Source: Marsupella aquatica | Lineage: Eukaryota; Marchantiophyta | Direction: 5' to 3' | Assembly: GCA_973895155.1 (NCBI GenBank) | Contig: OZ316897.1 | Coordinates: 11,718,001 to 11,782,000 of the forward strand | DNA: 64,000 nucleotides | Part shown: piece after piece, positions 48,352 to 60,982 of the stretch | Layout of the letters: every line of letters begins with the position of its first letter | Position numbering within the stretch: the stretch's first letter is position 1 | Translations under genes and position numbers: made by a program | Notes under the pieces: generated by a model | What the model saw: only the letters and a program-made list of their open reading frames with translations | The model's database searches: none | Told to the model about the DNA's origin: nothing

Positions 48352-48405
48352 GCAAAGGAGGATGTGGCAGCAAAGGAGGATGTGGCAGCAAAGGAGGATG
48401 TGGAC
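48352..48405 (+). repeat. 18-bp x 3 tandem repeat
   Basis: Three copies of GCAAAGGAGGATGTGGCA-type units. In the plus frame 48298-48603 they would encode AKEDVA three times. The frame is 101 codons, has no recognised domain and is probably not a gene. Confidence 0.8.
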
Positions 48406-48890
48406 AACAAGGGCACTATGGGTGCTAAACCATTGTTTTCCAAGGACATTGTGGGAGCTAACCCTCTACGGTTGGGTACTGTCCCTTTCTCTAGAGAACC
48501 ATTTGCCCTTATAGACATAGTCTCCAGTTTGGCAATGGATCCACTAGCTCCCAAAGTTCACCATGTGTCTCAAGCTATGGGTCTGGAAATGCTCAGCTAT
48601 TGACCACCAGCTTGAGGCTTGCCACATGTCCTCCCAAACTCATCAGGCTTGGCACTGTGCAAGTTCAGATGCGGTTCTGGTTCAAGTACTCCAAGCGCCA
48701 GTCCAGGTGTGGAGCAGAAATGACAGACCCCATATTCTTGAGATGAGCAATGCATTAATCCAATCATGCCATTTACAAGGCATATCCTCAGTGGATGTAC
48801 AGATGTGCTATTATGGCACTTCTTTGAAATTAAGGACTATTGAGGCAAATGCCTGGACCAAGGAGTGATACTGAACCAGGTCTTTTTCAA

Positions 48891-49015
48891 CCTTTTCTTA
48901 AGATGGTGGTTTCCTTTGAGTAACAGTTGGGAGCTGGTTCTGCACCAAGTGTTTTTTGACCACTTCTCAAGATGGTGGTTTCCTTTGAGCAACTGTTGGG
49001 AGCTGGTTCTGCAGT
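48891..49015. repeat. Direct repeat, period about 68 bp
   Basis: The segment AAGATGGTGGTTTCCTTTGA with flanking AACTGTTGGGAGCTGGTTCT-type sequence occurs at about 48,900 and again at about 48,969 with few changes. It is non-coding as far as I can tell. Confidence 0.8.
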
Positions 49016-51955
49016 ATCTGCACCTTAGTGGAAAGAGATATATCTCCCACAATACTGCCTGAAGAGAAAACTTGAGAACCTTCATTTTCTATCGGGTCAC
49101 TTATCATCAGTCACGAGCCTAGATGGTGAGCTAGGAGTGGGGGGTCGGTCAACAAAGGCATTTGTGAGATGCATTTTCTCTCCAAAACCTGACGAAAATC
49201 CAAAAGGAAAAAATGGAACCGAAGCTAGATTTCCGCAAGTGGCAAACGGGTTGCCATCGTCAGGTTTTGGGTGTTATGAAGAGCGCATGATCGGGGTATA
49301 CCAGAAATAGACAGAGTATACCCTGTTGCTCGCTGTCATGCTCCGACAGCAGTTGATTGAGGCCCTTAAACCACACCTGCCCCTATAAAGGGCTACGGGT
49401 AACCCGTAGCTCTCATTTCGAAGAGTACAAGTTCAGGAATGGGTTTTGAGCTCCACAAAAGGTGTTGACTGCAAAAGTTTTTTTTAGCAAATACTCCACA
49501 AAAGGTGCTACTGTTCCACCTTTTATGGTGAGTAGTGAGACATGGAATGAGTCTTTTATAGTGGTAGGTGTGGTTTAACACAACTAGAAGGGTAAAGCAA
49601 CAAACCTGCAGACCTGATAGCTCACGACCCTAAACTCCTTTCATTGTTGTGGTAGGTTACGGGTTCAGGATTCACCATAGGCGTCCCCAGCCTAATTCAT
49701 CCTTTTCCAGGCCTAATTCATCCTTTTCCAGTCCATGTGACTCTCCCTTTGAGATCTCCTAAGCTATGCTGTTCACATTTCTTTCTCTAGTTGACACTAT
49801 TCTCTGCTGTTTGTCAGAAATAGACACTCAGTAATAACATCCCCACACTATGACAATGGGAAACACAACCCCACGGCAATTCTGAATAATTTGAAATTAT
49901 TCCTACAGATTTGCATATCAAGCCCTTGATCCTTGCAAACAATACAGGCCCATGCCTTCAACCAGTGCTGTTGAGTGCCCAAGCGGTAGTATGAACAGCA
50001 CCAACTAATCTACGAAAATAAGCAGAAAACTCCTGCAAATAATGCCTAGCCTCTGCCCCTGCATCTGGAGTTATGTGGGACTCTAGGTGTTTAAATCTCT
50101 CCATACCTGTACAATGAAGTCTCACCCAAATATGACTTCAAACCCTCAGTGCTTTGCCAGCTCAGTAAATAGGACCAAATGCAGATCCAATGGAACTGAG
50201 TAGAACCATTGAGTAGGACTTTGCAGTCTCGTTGTCATGAATTGCAATCTCGCCATGACTCTAGTCAATGAATCTCCAAAGTGCGGTGAACCGTGTTTAG
50301 GACAGAGAATGGCGATGGCTACAGAAGATGGCTGGAACGACACAAATTTCGTCTGATCCATGATCTTCCGTTGTAAACAGTCCGTTTTGAAACTTTGGGA
50401 TAGAGGACCTTCCAGCAAGAGAAAGTGTGGATATGCATGTAACGGCTTGCAAAGGCGTTACAGCAATCCTGCTTGTGCATAAATGTGTGTCCCATAATTC
50501 ATGGTGTTAATGACGAGCCTCGACTCTCCTTCTATTTTTTCAGTTCTATCAAGGTAAGCTGACGCTTTGCTCCATTCATCAACTCTCCAACACCACTCCT
50601 ATTTGGCTGCCTTGTTTTCACCGACCACCACTTGTATGAACTCCAGGTACCTGCTAGCTCACGGGCTTATATTTGTTCTCCCAGAATGATATTGGTCGCA
50701 AATATAAATTAACAGGAGACTGGAAAACTAATTTATTATCCCTCATTTTTGAACTTGCAATTGAGTTCGTTTTCTCTCTAGATTGGTCAATGGGCTCACC
50801 CGTGGGCTCACCAAGTTGGCAGTGTCGTGGAAAAGAAATTCATTATTTTGTTATTTTGAAGTTCATAATCAAGTCTTGCTGTTTCTCACACTTAGTCAAT
50901 GGGCTAAACTTTTATTTGTTCTATTAGTCTTCCGCGGGCATCCACAAGGAACTCGAGTTCTTTAATTCTCAGAGATGAATTGCAGCTATTCCAGATTGTG
51001 GCAGTGCTCACAGTAATACACCAAAGCAAGGGAGGCAATATCCGGCCATGGCTCTAAAATAACGCTGACATTAAATTCATGTGCAGGAGGTGGAGAATAA
51101 GGGCAGAGAATATGGCTTCTATGCTCGTGCTGAGGAATTCAGTTGGTGGTCCGTAAATACGTCCTGGCTCATTGCCAAATCTCATAACTGAATCGGGCCT
51201 TCTAGTTGAAAGAATAGTTACAATTCCAATTGCCCGGCCGTTTTACGATTCTGATATTGGATGTTACATCCCTGACTTCAATCGTAGCTCTGTTCTTACT
51301 TGCTTTCTAAAGTATTGTGCGTCTCACCAAAGGTCCACGATTTTTAACCCATCGCGAGAACTTGTCTCCAACTACATGGCCTGTGATTAGTTTGGTTCCC
51401 CAAGTTAAAGAAAGGGAGCAACTAGAGGGTTATCCCTTGGTACGTCCGGAAAGGATTCAATTTGAAATTGACAGTGCTTGTAACGCGGTAGTTGTTCCAA
51501 ACCCGGTTCCAAACTGCAGGGGCACTGAGAAAAGGGACAGACATGCACGATTCAGTGGGCGTCCAGAACGGTTTAGAAACCTAGATCTGACTTATTACTT
51601 TACTGGATAAATGCAAAGAGACGTGTGAATGACCAATGGGCTGTGGAGGAGCTAGCTTTGCCACACTGGATCTTCACCACATGCGCCATCTCAAAGTGGG
51701 CTATATCAAAATAGAATTTCACCTTTCTGATCAGACGTCAAATTTCCAGTCAATGCAAGGACAACGTGCTTTTAAAAAAATGATTGATCATTGCTTTCTA
51801 GGAAAGATGATACCTACCCAAATGCAAGTCCCACAAGGATGCCTTCTGTCAAGACAGGAGCAGATCAGAATGAAAAGTAAACAGCTTATCTTTGAGGACA
51901 CTCAAAATCACATTGGCAAAGTGGAACCATGCAAAATAATTTGAGAAACTCTACG
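49016..51955. other. Gene-poor stretch
   Basis: No open frame here shows a recognisable domain or a splice-linked series. A sequence near 49,660 (GGTTACGGGTTCAGGATTC) looks a little like a tRNA T-arm, but no cloverleaf forms around it. Confidence 0.4.
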
Positions 51956-52170
51956 GTCTTTGTCTTTTGATCATACTCAGCCCAAGGTAGCATGGCTTCT
52001 GGCCCTAAACCATCCCATAGTGCAACAATTTGTTGTGCTGACAAGATTGAACTTCGAGATGTCTTTGTCCTTTCGATCATACTCAGCCCAAGGTAGCATG
52101 GCTTCTTGCCCTAAACCATCCCATAGTGCAACTTACAATTTGTTGTGCTGACAATATTGAACTTGGAGAT
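51956..52170. repeat. Tandem duplication, about 105 and 110 bp
   Basis: Copy 1 (51956-52060) and copy 2 (52061-52170) both begin GTCTTTGTC and end GGAGAT or CGAGAT. They share CATACTCAGCCCAAGGTAGC and differ at a handful of sites plus a small insertion, so the duplication is fairly recent. Confidence 0.9.
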
Positions 52171-54308
52171 GTCCTTTGAAACAAATGAAGGACGGTGTGC
52201 ATAGTTGGTTTTGAATGGAATAAATTGTTCGCTTAGGGATTATTAGACAGGCTAATCCAATGGATGGAACGGGGAAGGAAACCCTAAAGCTATTGTGTTG
52301 TTCTGCACAGGTAGCTATTGCGTTGTTCTGAACAGCTCATTTTCCATCTCTCTCAAATTTGGCGGCTTTGGTTTTTGTCGTAAGCTGTTCAAAATCTGTC
52401 ACATTTAGTGATTAAAACAGGCTCAGTCAGATCACCAGTGACTTATGCTAATTTTAGTCGAGCAATTTTGGTTGTCATATAGGGTGTCAAAGTTGGGTTC
52501 CACTTTTGCACATGTTATGATTGGGCATGTGCAACTCACATTCAAACAGGTATGTCATGAACTATTGTGAATACATCATCCACTTCCGGCACAGCCTAAG
52601 CATTCAATTTTGAATATGTAGCCCAGCCCATGATTTTATTGTGCAGCTAGGTGATGCAGGGTATCCAGATTGGATAGGATATGGGTCTGATCAGTGAGAA
52701 GCCTCAGCCTGGCTATGATTTTGACTAGATAGGAATATTATGATTTGAAATTGATGGACTATGGGTTGAACTTGTTTTGTAAACACTTTTCAACATAATG
52801 TGCATTTGTTTTACAATAAGAAAAGCAAGGCAGGTCCGCCAAACTGGGAGTATTATCATCTTCAGCTGGCTACTGTTCAGTTGCAATCACCCAGGTAAGT
52901 ACAAGACTGAAAACATCATATATTGAACATTGCGTGCCATTCTTGCATGCTGGAGAGATTGAGGCTCATAATGTGCTCAGTCACGGCAATACGCTCAGCT
53001 ATGCAAAATAGGCTCTTACTTGCCACATAAGTACGAGACAGCATCTAGATCCACTCACATGATTGCTCTCAAAGAAAATTCCAGTTTTGAACTCACATAG
53101 TTGGGAGTCGTGCTCTCAGTAAACTATGCGCAATTGAGGGTCTTTCCTACTAGTGCTTGGTGCTGCACAAGATGCTCTCAATCTGTGAGTTCTGCAGGGC
53201 CTCTGCACAATGTTGATGCTGCAACAAAACACCCTAGGGCAATGTCAAAGCTGGATTTATCACAAAAATTTGTTGTTGAGTTCTGTTTGAGGGCGGCATG
53301 ATTCATCACGGCATTGGTGCTTCAGTGACAGCAAACTAGAAAAAAAAGCGTGTTTGTAAGCAGTACCTGAACTTCGATGAAGCCTTGTTCTATCCCAGCC
53401 TAGCACGAGCATGTCCTCTCTACTTGTCGGTGCTCTCTCCGGCCGGCATGGCTCACAGCTCGTCCTTCTGCTCTCGGAGTTCACATATAAAAGAGTGCTA
53501 CCAGTGCAAACTCAGCGCACGGGTGCCTCAGCACTCACAAGCTACTGTCCACAATGTTTGAATAGCATTCGGATCTAAGTTAACAGAACATGGTTATGGT
53601 TATTAATGGTTAAGTGTTGAGCTTGTTTGCTTACAGGAAAAGAAAAAATAGCTCCTGCAATTATATGGGCGTTCCTATCAGTCTCGAGTTAGAGTCAAAC
53701 GCTATCTTGGTATCATCGAGTATTGATACTTCCTAATGATACCACATGAATTTTGGTTCATCCCACAAGTTTTGTGCTTCCTTCCTCAGCCTTGCTGTGG
53801 CAGATTAGCTTCCAGTAATGAAAAGCTAGTCTAGAAGACCCTAGGACAATGCTACCATAGATCAGTTTAGGTTTGAAGCCAGAATCTACGTCGCCTGAGC
53901 TGAGCGTCTCCACCCAACTGTGTTGTAGTTGCCTTGCAATGATTCCATAGTTTGATGGACGTCATACACAATTCACCTACAACCATGAATTCTACCGAGG
54001 TAGAATTCTGCCCTCAAGTAGAATTCATGGCAGAATTCATGGCGGTAGGTACCTTTCTTCTTCCTGGTCATTTACCCGCCTCTAAATTTTGCAATTTGCT
54101 CGGCTTCGTTGCGTTGCATCTGCCTACGAATCTGTAGTTTCTCACATCTGCCAGCTCGCTTCAGCACCGAGGTTGATATGAAAGACTCCGCCGATTCCAA
54201 GGCGGACAACGAAGTCGAAGCCCAACAAATTGCCGACGAAATCTACAAGACCAATGACCAGGAACAAAAACAACACGAAATGGGCAAACATGCTGCAAGA
54301 GGCCCATT
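52171..54308. other. Gene-poor stretch downstream of the receptor-like kinase
   Basis: No supported gene. At 53,983-54,030 four GAATTC sites lie within about 55 bp, including a 13-bp inverted repeat (CCATGAATTCTAC / GTAGAATTCATGG). The last few hundred bases probably include the kinase 3' UTR. Confidence 0.45.
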
Positions 54309-57300
54309 TCAGCCGATACCATTTCCACTGCTGCCGCTGTCGATCGACGAGGACTTCAGGGTGACGATTTGGTGATGCAAATTGGGTGTCCTCACCACTT
54401 TCGACGCGGCCCGCTGTTTCACTAATGGGACAAGGGACTGAACGACGTCTGTCATTAACGGTCTATAATCTGCTTCTGGCTGAACGCACATGGCAGCTAT
54501 TGCTCCAACCTGCAATCATTAATGGCAACCATCACTACGTACTCCAGGCGAAATGGAGCAGCATCTCTATACCCTGGAATAATTGAAACAGAAAAGTGGA
54601 GCTCAGCAAACAGAAACACCCCGGAATTTCTATTACCTGAATGAGTTCTTTGATAGCAAATTGCCCTTGCAACACGGGATCGAGCATCTCTGTCAATTTC
54701 TCCCTATCTGTTAGTCTGGGTAAGGCCTGCGCATCAATTCAATAACCATGAGCACACAGGAACTACAAGAAGGAGCCAGCCCATATCAAACCGACAATTA
54801 AAATAGTAACCTCTGGCCTTCGAAACTAAGAGCCTAGCGTTTGCCATTTCGTCACATTGACATGGAAAGAAGAATCTCACCCAAGACACAAGAACGCCCT
54901 GACCAGGGGGTCTCTTCATATCTACGGGTACTCGACCGGTGAGAAGCTCCAACAGCACAACACCATAGCTATACACGTCTGACTTTGTTGTCAAATGTCC
55001 CGTCAATGCATACCTGCGGCAACATTGGCCCATCAGGGTAAGAAGTCTTTCTTGATTGGTCGTCGTCAAACTGTCTAAATGGCTTGGTTAATTCTTCCCT
55101 TAGTTGCGTAAATGGAGGCTCAAAGTTCAAACACAACTTCCATGCCTTTCCATCCATATGTCGGCTTTGTAATTTTCGTTGGCGGGAAAGCTCTACGACT
55201 TCATTCTGTTGAGGCATACTGCAAAGAAGCGCCTTCAAAACAGGTCCCATCAATAGACTTCGTGCGGGAAAGAATACTCACTCTGGGGCGACGTATCCGT
55301 GAGTGCCGAGAACTCGAGTAGAGACATAGCCTCCAGCCTTCTCGGATCCGAGCTTCGCTAATCCAAAATCGGACACCTTGGCGTTGAAGTTCTCGTCCAG
55401 CAGTGTGTTACTGCTTTTGAAATCACGATGAATGATGGGAGGGCAGACGAGTTCATGCAAGTATTCCAGGCCCCGAGCTGCATCTAGAGCAATGCGGAGC
55501 CTTGTTCCCCAGTCAAGCAAGGGCGGGTTGCCTGATGAACCTGTGAGGACGCGACAGATCATGTGAGGACAGGGAAAACCAGAGGGAGGCACATACTGGT
55601 GTCCAAAGAGTAAAACCTCCCAAAAGAGCAACAGAATCTTAACTAGGCCATCACTGAAAAAGCACATTGCAGTGGATGCCATGCTATTGTAATACAACTT
55701 ACCGTCGGAGTACAGGTGCTCCTGGAGACTTCCATTTGGCATGTATTCATAAACGAGTAGGCGGTGGTCTTGATCAGCGCAGTATCCGTGCAATTCCAGC
55801 AGATATTGAGAGTGTAATCGACTCAACATATCCACCTGCGTCATAACAAAGCAAGGTTAGTGTAACAACAAAGTGAAGGTGTGCTCGTACCTTCTGCTTG
55901 CAACTACTGTCCGGATTGGTTTCTCTCATGAATGAAAAAGACTTACTACATTTGACAGAAGCCTGGATAAAACCATCAGACATTGCAATAATCGTATACT
56001 GATCGAAACAAGCTGGCCTTCTACTGGAGTCCTGAAGGTGAGCTGTGCGAGAAGTTCTTCACAATCTCCACAGGCGGTGTGAAACGTTGGGGTTCGAAGA
56101 CTGATTCAAATCCAAAGATCAGAAGAATCGTTGGGAGATGGACAAAGGACTGCGTACCTCCACCCTGAACTCATGCTCTCCTTGCTTTCCAGCCCGGTCC
56201 AGCTGCTTGATTGCCGCAAGCCGCCCATCTGCAAGAACTGCTCGGTAAACAGAACCGAACCCACCATGTCCGACGACATTGACGGTGCTGAAATTGTTGG
56301 TGGCATGCTGCAATTGCTTGTATGTGAAAACCTGCGCAGCTGCCTTCACTGTGGCCTTGGTGATCGGTTGGACATACTCGGCCGGTTTCTGCTTTAGAGC
56401 TGAACTCCAGACAATCCCACCAAAGTAATTGAGAGTTGTTAGTATATGAGAAGTTCTGAACACGTCGGCTCAGAAAGGTGAGATGCATACGGACGTCTAT
56501 TTTGCAACTCTGTTTCTCCCACACTATCATTGACGTTTGTTACACGACCATAGCGAGTCATGGTATTTAGACCCTCAATCCCCAGCTTCTCGCTGTCCCG
56601 AGAATCTAAGTCCGATTCAAGACACCTCCAGTAATTATCCGAGAATCTTTTAAGTATTTAGTCAGCATCATTGAGTGCCTTGCAGACATTACACATCGAT
56701 AAATGTCAGCACCTTAGGTGGTGAGACTGTCTTCGTAGCCTGTAAGATTGCAATCCCCCTACCGATCTACGGGCCAACGAAAATGTACGTAGTACTCATG
56801 GTGCATGGCTACTGATTTTGAAACTAATAACTGAACGCCCTGCTCTTTTGGGTCTAAGTGAACGTTAGACACCAACCTCTCAATCACTTCTAGTGTCACT
56901 TTGGTCGCCCGGATGAACCTAGCTTCTGAGTCCTTTCCCAAGGTACAATGAACAGTGCAAGAAAGGAACCAGTGCTGCCGTTGCGCTGTTAATAGTTAGC
57001 CAAAGGAATTCGAGGCAAGGTCGAGCGTTATGGAGGTCATTGACGCATGTCTAGGATCAAATGGCGGCGACAAGGACAACTTCTAAATTAAGACGCGAAG
57101 CCATATGAGATAGGCAATGGTTTTGGAAATGCTAGTGCCAGGTGGGAGAAAACCATTTGAGACATGCAAATCACTGAATCTAGTCCAGCATACTCATTAA
57201 ACACACATTCAAGGCTCCTGAAGACGGACCACCGCAGGAATGATATTACCTAAAGTTTGATAGGTAAGGGCAGGGACTCACGGCGTTGGTAGGCAGCACG

Positions 57301-57510
57301 TCGACCTTTTCGTCGAATGTGGCAAAAGTACATGAAACTAGCGATGAGAGTGGTGAGGGCCATCGCTGCGACGACTGCCACAACGACGATGATAATGTTA
57401 TTGGTTCGTGCATGGTTACTGGAAGGTGATTGAAGTTGCTTCTGAGGATCTGTGCCAGAGACGTTTTGGGGCGCACTAGCCGATCCAGAATCCTGTGCAG
57501 CACTTCTCAT
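54309..57510 (-). CDS. Transmembrane receptor-like serine/threonine kinase (7 exons, 425 aa)
   Basis: Plant RLK/Pelle-type kinase with one membrane span and a very short outer part, probably at the plasma membrane. Exons (minus): 57510-57282, 56399-56158, 55835-55703, 55531-55282, 55013-54881, 54726-54637, 54509-54309; phases agree and total 1278 nt. The membrane helix is at about residues 39-63 ([20 protein letters not shown]) followed by HIRRKGRR. Kinase landmarks: [10 protein letters not shown] (glycine loop), AAIKQL (catalytic Lys), [10 protein letters not shown] (RD-type loop), KVSDFGLAK and GYVAPEYALTG. The domain matches the small plant group with short N-termini and cytosolic kinases ending in VVQSLVPLV. 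Ligand and pathway are unknown. The ATG at 57510 is chosen as the first in-frame Met before the helix. There is no signal peptide, so either the helix acts as signal anchor or an upstream exon is missing. Confidence 0.93.
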
Positions 57511-60500
57511 TGCAGCCAACTGTCTTGGCAAAGCATTCCAACCGGGGAAAAAGGTACTTCCCACAATAAGTGGATCAACTGCACCGTCACTTCGGAACTC
57601 AATCTGTCATGGCCTGGCCTGTTCGACGAACAATAATGACCATCGCTCGCTCACCGCTTTTCTCCTGACAATGGAACAGTCAGATAGCCAAAACTTCGGC
57701 AAATAACTGTGACAGAGGCACGTCCAAGTTGATATTTGCTCCGAAGGCATGCACTTCGGCCCGTTGCGTCTACCAAGCCAAGACGAGTGGTGCATGAGCG
57801 ATCCCACTGAACCGATCTTTGGAGGGCAGTGTCGTCACCTTCCGTTACGTAGTATGTGTATGGATGGAGTCACACAAACTAAATGGGAACAAAAGCACAG
57901 ACAAACAATGACAGACAGAAAATAACAGTGTCAGAATAACTTGTAGAATTCGGATTGAAGGGGATTTTAATCCCAAACAACAATGTCTCTCCCACCAGAA
58001 TCATTGGCGAAAGTTATGTCCTCATCACGTCTCTACTGTACAGCTAATCCAAAGCTTGAATTTAACAAGCTGAGTACTCCAAGGTGGAAATCAGCTACAG
58101 CCGCAAAGCTAGACGTCTGAAACAATCAGGCCAACAGCCGAAGACGCCATCGGCTGAAATGCAGCTAGAAGGCGAGGCGCATACACTATGTGTGTACATG
58201 ATAGCTAGCCAGCTAATAGACGTCTAAACCCAATCCACATTGCCCTCGCCTTATCAGCGCAGGGCATCGAAGAGCAATGCTTGATGGCAGCATATTATGG
58301 ACGGACAAGGAATGTCGAACCAACAAGTACAGGCGCAATGAAAGCTTTCACTACGAAAACGGTGACAAGTCGCTGCTCACATTGCGCCTCAGACCGACGT
58401 CGCTCGCATTGAACATGCTGATGGTGTGATAATACTCATTCAATGCACTGCGGTCCACAATGTGTCGTTCTTCTACACACCAAGTGTCGCTGCCCCTCGC
58501 TATCTCGTCTTCGTTACCAACTTGACCGGCTCAACTCCAAATCATACGAACGATGTGTTTCTGTTCACATATCTATCATCAGTCAACTGTTAACTTTTCG
58601 ACCCCAGAAAAGTGAGATCAACAGTAATGCGCCAGCCACCCAACAATCAAACGTCATCCCTGCGCGTCACAGACCACGAAGAGCGCCTTCCCAGTTGCTA
58701 TGCAATCCTTCCTTCCCGGGGAACACCACGGAAATGTCCTGACAGAGCTCAACTTGCAGCAGAGAACCTTTTGCACTCCTCCCCGCAGACTTCTCCGTCT
58801 CTATCACTCTCGCAAACCGCCCACAAAAATCAACCCACCAAACCGAATGATATCAAAACTCTTGACAAAGCCAGACACCTTCACTGCTGCTGGAAGCTTC
58901 ATCTGCTCAACCTGCTTGACTCTCGCACTACATTCCTCGATCCAAAACCCATAGTCGAGAATCAACTAAAGTACTGGTTATTCGATGCAGCAGATGAGAA
59001 ATCTGATGGCGCAATTCTCCGAGGACAAGTGCTGACTAGGCTGCTTACGAGAAGAAATCGCATGAGCTGCACCAGCCTGCAACTTACTGCAACTCTGCAA
59101 GCTAGGCTGATTTGCAAAGGGAGCGAGTTCTCATGCTCAGGTTCAACGAAACTGTTTACGTATGCATTGACTGGCCCGAAACCCGGTTCCTTGGCAGTCC
59201 AAAGAAACCCCTGCAACTACCATAACTTCATCAGGGGTTCGGAATCTTTCATTAAATCCTTTCTCCTTCAGTTTACAACAGTGGATTGTCTAGAATTAAT
59301 GTAGAGGTAGACAAAGCAGCAGAGACAAAAGTGCAGATATCTTTGAATCTTCCATCCTTCCCGACCATCTTGTAATAAGTAAGACAAAGGGGAGAATGAT
59401 ACCCGTAGATCTGGTCAAAGTTTGGCCCGACGAGTTGTGCAAGGTAAGGGAAACAAAATCAAATGAAAGCAGTGCCTTGTCCCCCTTTGGACAGCATTAC
59501 TCATCAAGCCAAACAATCCGCTCTGTATCGTTCAAAAGAACACTGCCACTGACGATCATTGTGAGATCAACGGCAATGATGATCATCACTTCCCGAACAC
59601 TGAGGAGTGAGAAACTACCGCACCATTCAATGCTAACATTCATTAATTATTGCGGCAGTGCCCCAGGGGTAATTGTAACGTGCGAGCAAACAGTAAAAAA
59701 TTTATTTGCACGAGCAAAAAAAATTCCTGCATGACCCTTATTTTTCTACATGCAAGTGCCTTGCTATCAACTACCTGGTTGGTAACATCCCTTTTGGGGA
59801 CTCCCTTTTCGCTAGCAAGCTCGCTAGCAATCTGGAATCCTTAAAAAAACACAAAAAATGTAAAGGGCACCAAAAAGCAACTGAAATTTGGAACCATTAA
59901 ATTCTCGCTATCAAAATCTGCTCGCTATCAAAATCTCCTGTTTGCTCGCAACATAGAATACCTTGTGCCCCAGTGGAGAAAGTGTTGCCTGCTTGCACTA
60001 TCATCAAGCACATGGTTCACATAATAAGAATACTCCGTAATACCGTACTTATAAATGCTGGCCTTTCCAATTTTCAAAGAAAACGCTGTCTCAACCGGAA
60101 AATTAATGCACATAAAAAATACAATTTAAATTGCAATTTTCCCTCCCTCACATTGCCTCAACATCACGATCACAATTGTCCTGCCTCTCAATGCGCCACT
60201 TCCACCACCATCAGGATCATAGTTTTCCCTCCTTCGAGCCCCTCACAGCACCCCCAACATTACAATCAAAATGGTCGCCATGGATGCCACCACCATCACA
60301 ATTGGATCAAATGAAAAGGCATATTTAGGGTAGATCAAAGTTCAAAGCAATCTATACTGTTCTCGCAAAATTGTTGCCTCTGCTTGCATTGAATATTTGC
60401 TACAGTGGCAAGGGGGGCAAACATTTAGACCCTTTTGCAGATATTCCCATGTGCCCCGTCCAACACACTTGGTCTGCGGTCTCTGTTTATTGGGGGTTCT

Positions 60501-60536
60501 CAATATTAGGGTCGCGGAGTAAAACTGCCATCCACG
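57511..60536. other. Gene-free or unresolved stretch right of the kinase
   Basis: The left part should hold the kinase promoter and 5' UTR. The longest frame is 58612-59304 (+, 230 codons), with no domain, low-complexity composition and no splice context, so I do not call it. The 59.7-60.1 kb part is AT-rich. Near 59,812-59,832 GCTAGCAAGCTCGCTAGC forms a small palindrome. Confidence 0.4.
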
Positions 60537-60839
60537 TTGTATAGGGTAATGCAGGTCTGGGCGCAGGGTTACTAGGCTGTAACCTTGCATCCGGAATATG
60601 AAAAGAAGTTGACCGGCGGCAGCCGGAAAGCTTCTTTGAATATTCCGGGAGAAGGTTACAAACTATAACCCCAGCCCTGCATTGCATTAGCGTACGTAAC
60701 TCCTGCCCGGAAAGAAGTTACCGGTTCAACTTTTCAGGAGAAGAGATTATGACTATAGCAGGCCTCTGCAGAAATGGTTACACGCCGGTAACCTCTTCTC
60801 CTGAAAGGATTTACCCAGACCTGCATTACCCTATACAAC
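60537..60839. mobile_element. 303-bp foldback / MITE-like element
   Basis: The ends are perfect 26-bp inverted repeats (60537-60562 and 60814-60839) with core GGGTAATGCAGGTCTGGG. The interior is also self-complementary, for example TTTTCAGGAGAAGAG near 60,732 against CTCTTCTCCTGAAA near 60,792. The core ends are flanked by TATA on both sides, which could be the target duplication, so the true end may be a few bases inside. There is no coding capacity. It is adjacent to Harbinger-type genes; TIRs of autonomous copies would be needed to assign the family. Confidence 0.85.
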
Positions 60840-60982
60840 AAACATTGCGCACAGTCAGGCAGCATCGTAGCACTCTTAGGTAGGAAATTGTTTTTTGATT
60901 TTGATTTTTGAAAGTTCCATTGCGTCAATGCAATCCTTGTGAATAGTCACCAACATCCTTGTTTGTTACAGGAAATCAAGTC

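Noticed and set aside
49600-49690. tRNA-like T-arm (GGTTACGGGTTCAGGATTC)
   Set aside because: No matching acceptor or anticodon stem can be drawn around it.
58612-59304. 230-codon plus-strand open frame
   Set aside because: Longest unexplained frame, but the composition is low-complexity Ser/Thr/Leu, there is no domain or motif, and splice and promoter context are poor. Not enough to call a gene.
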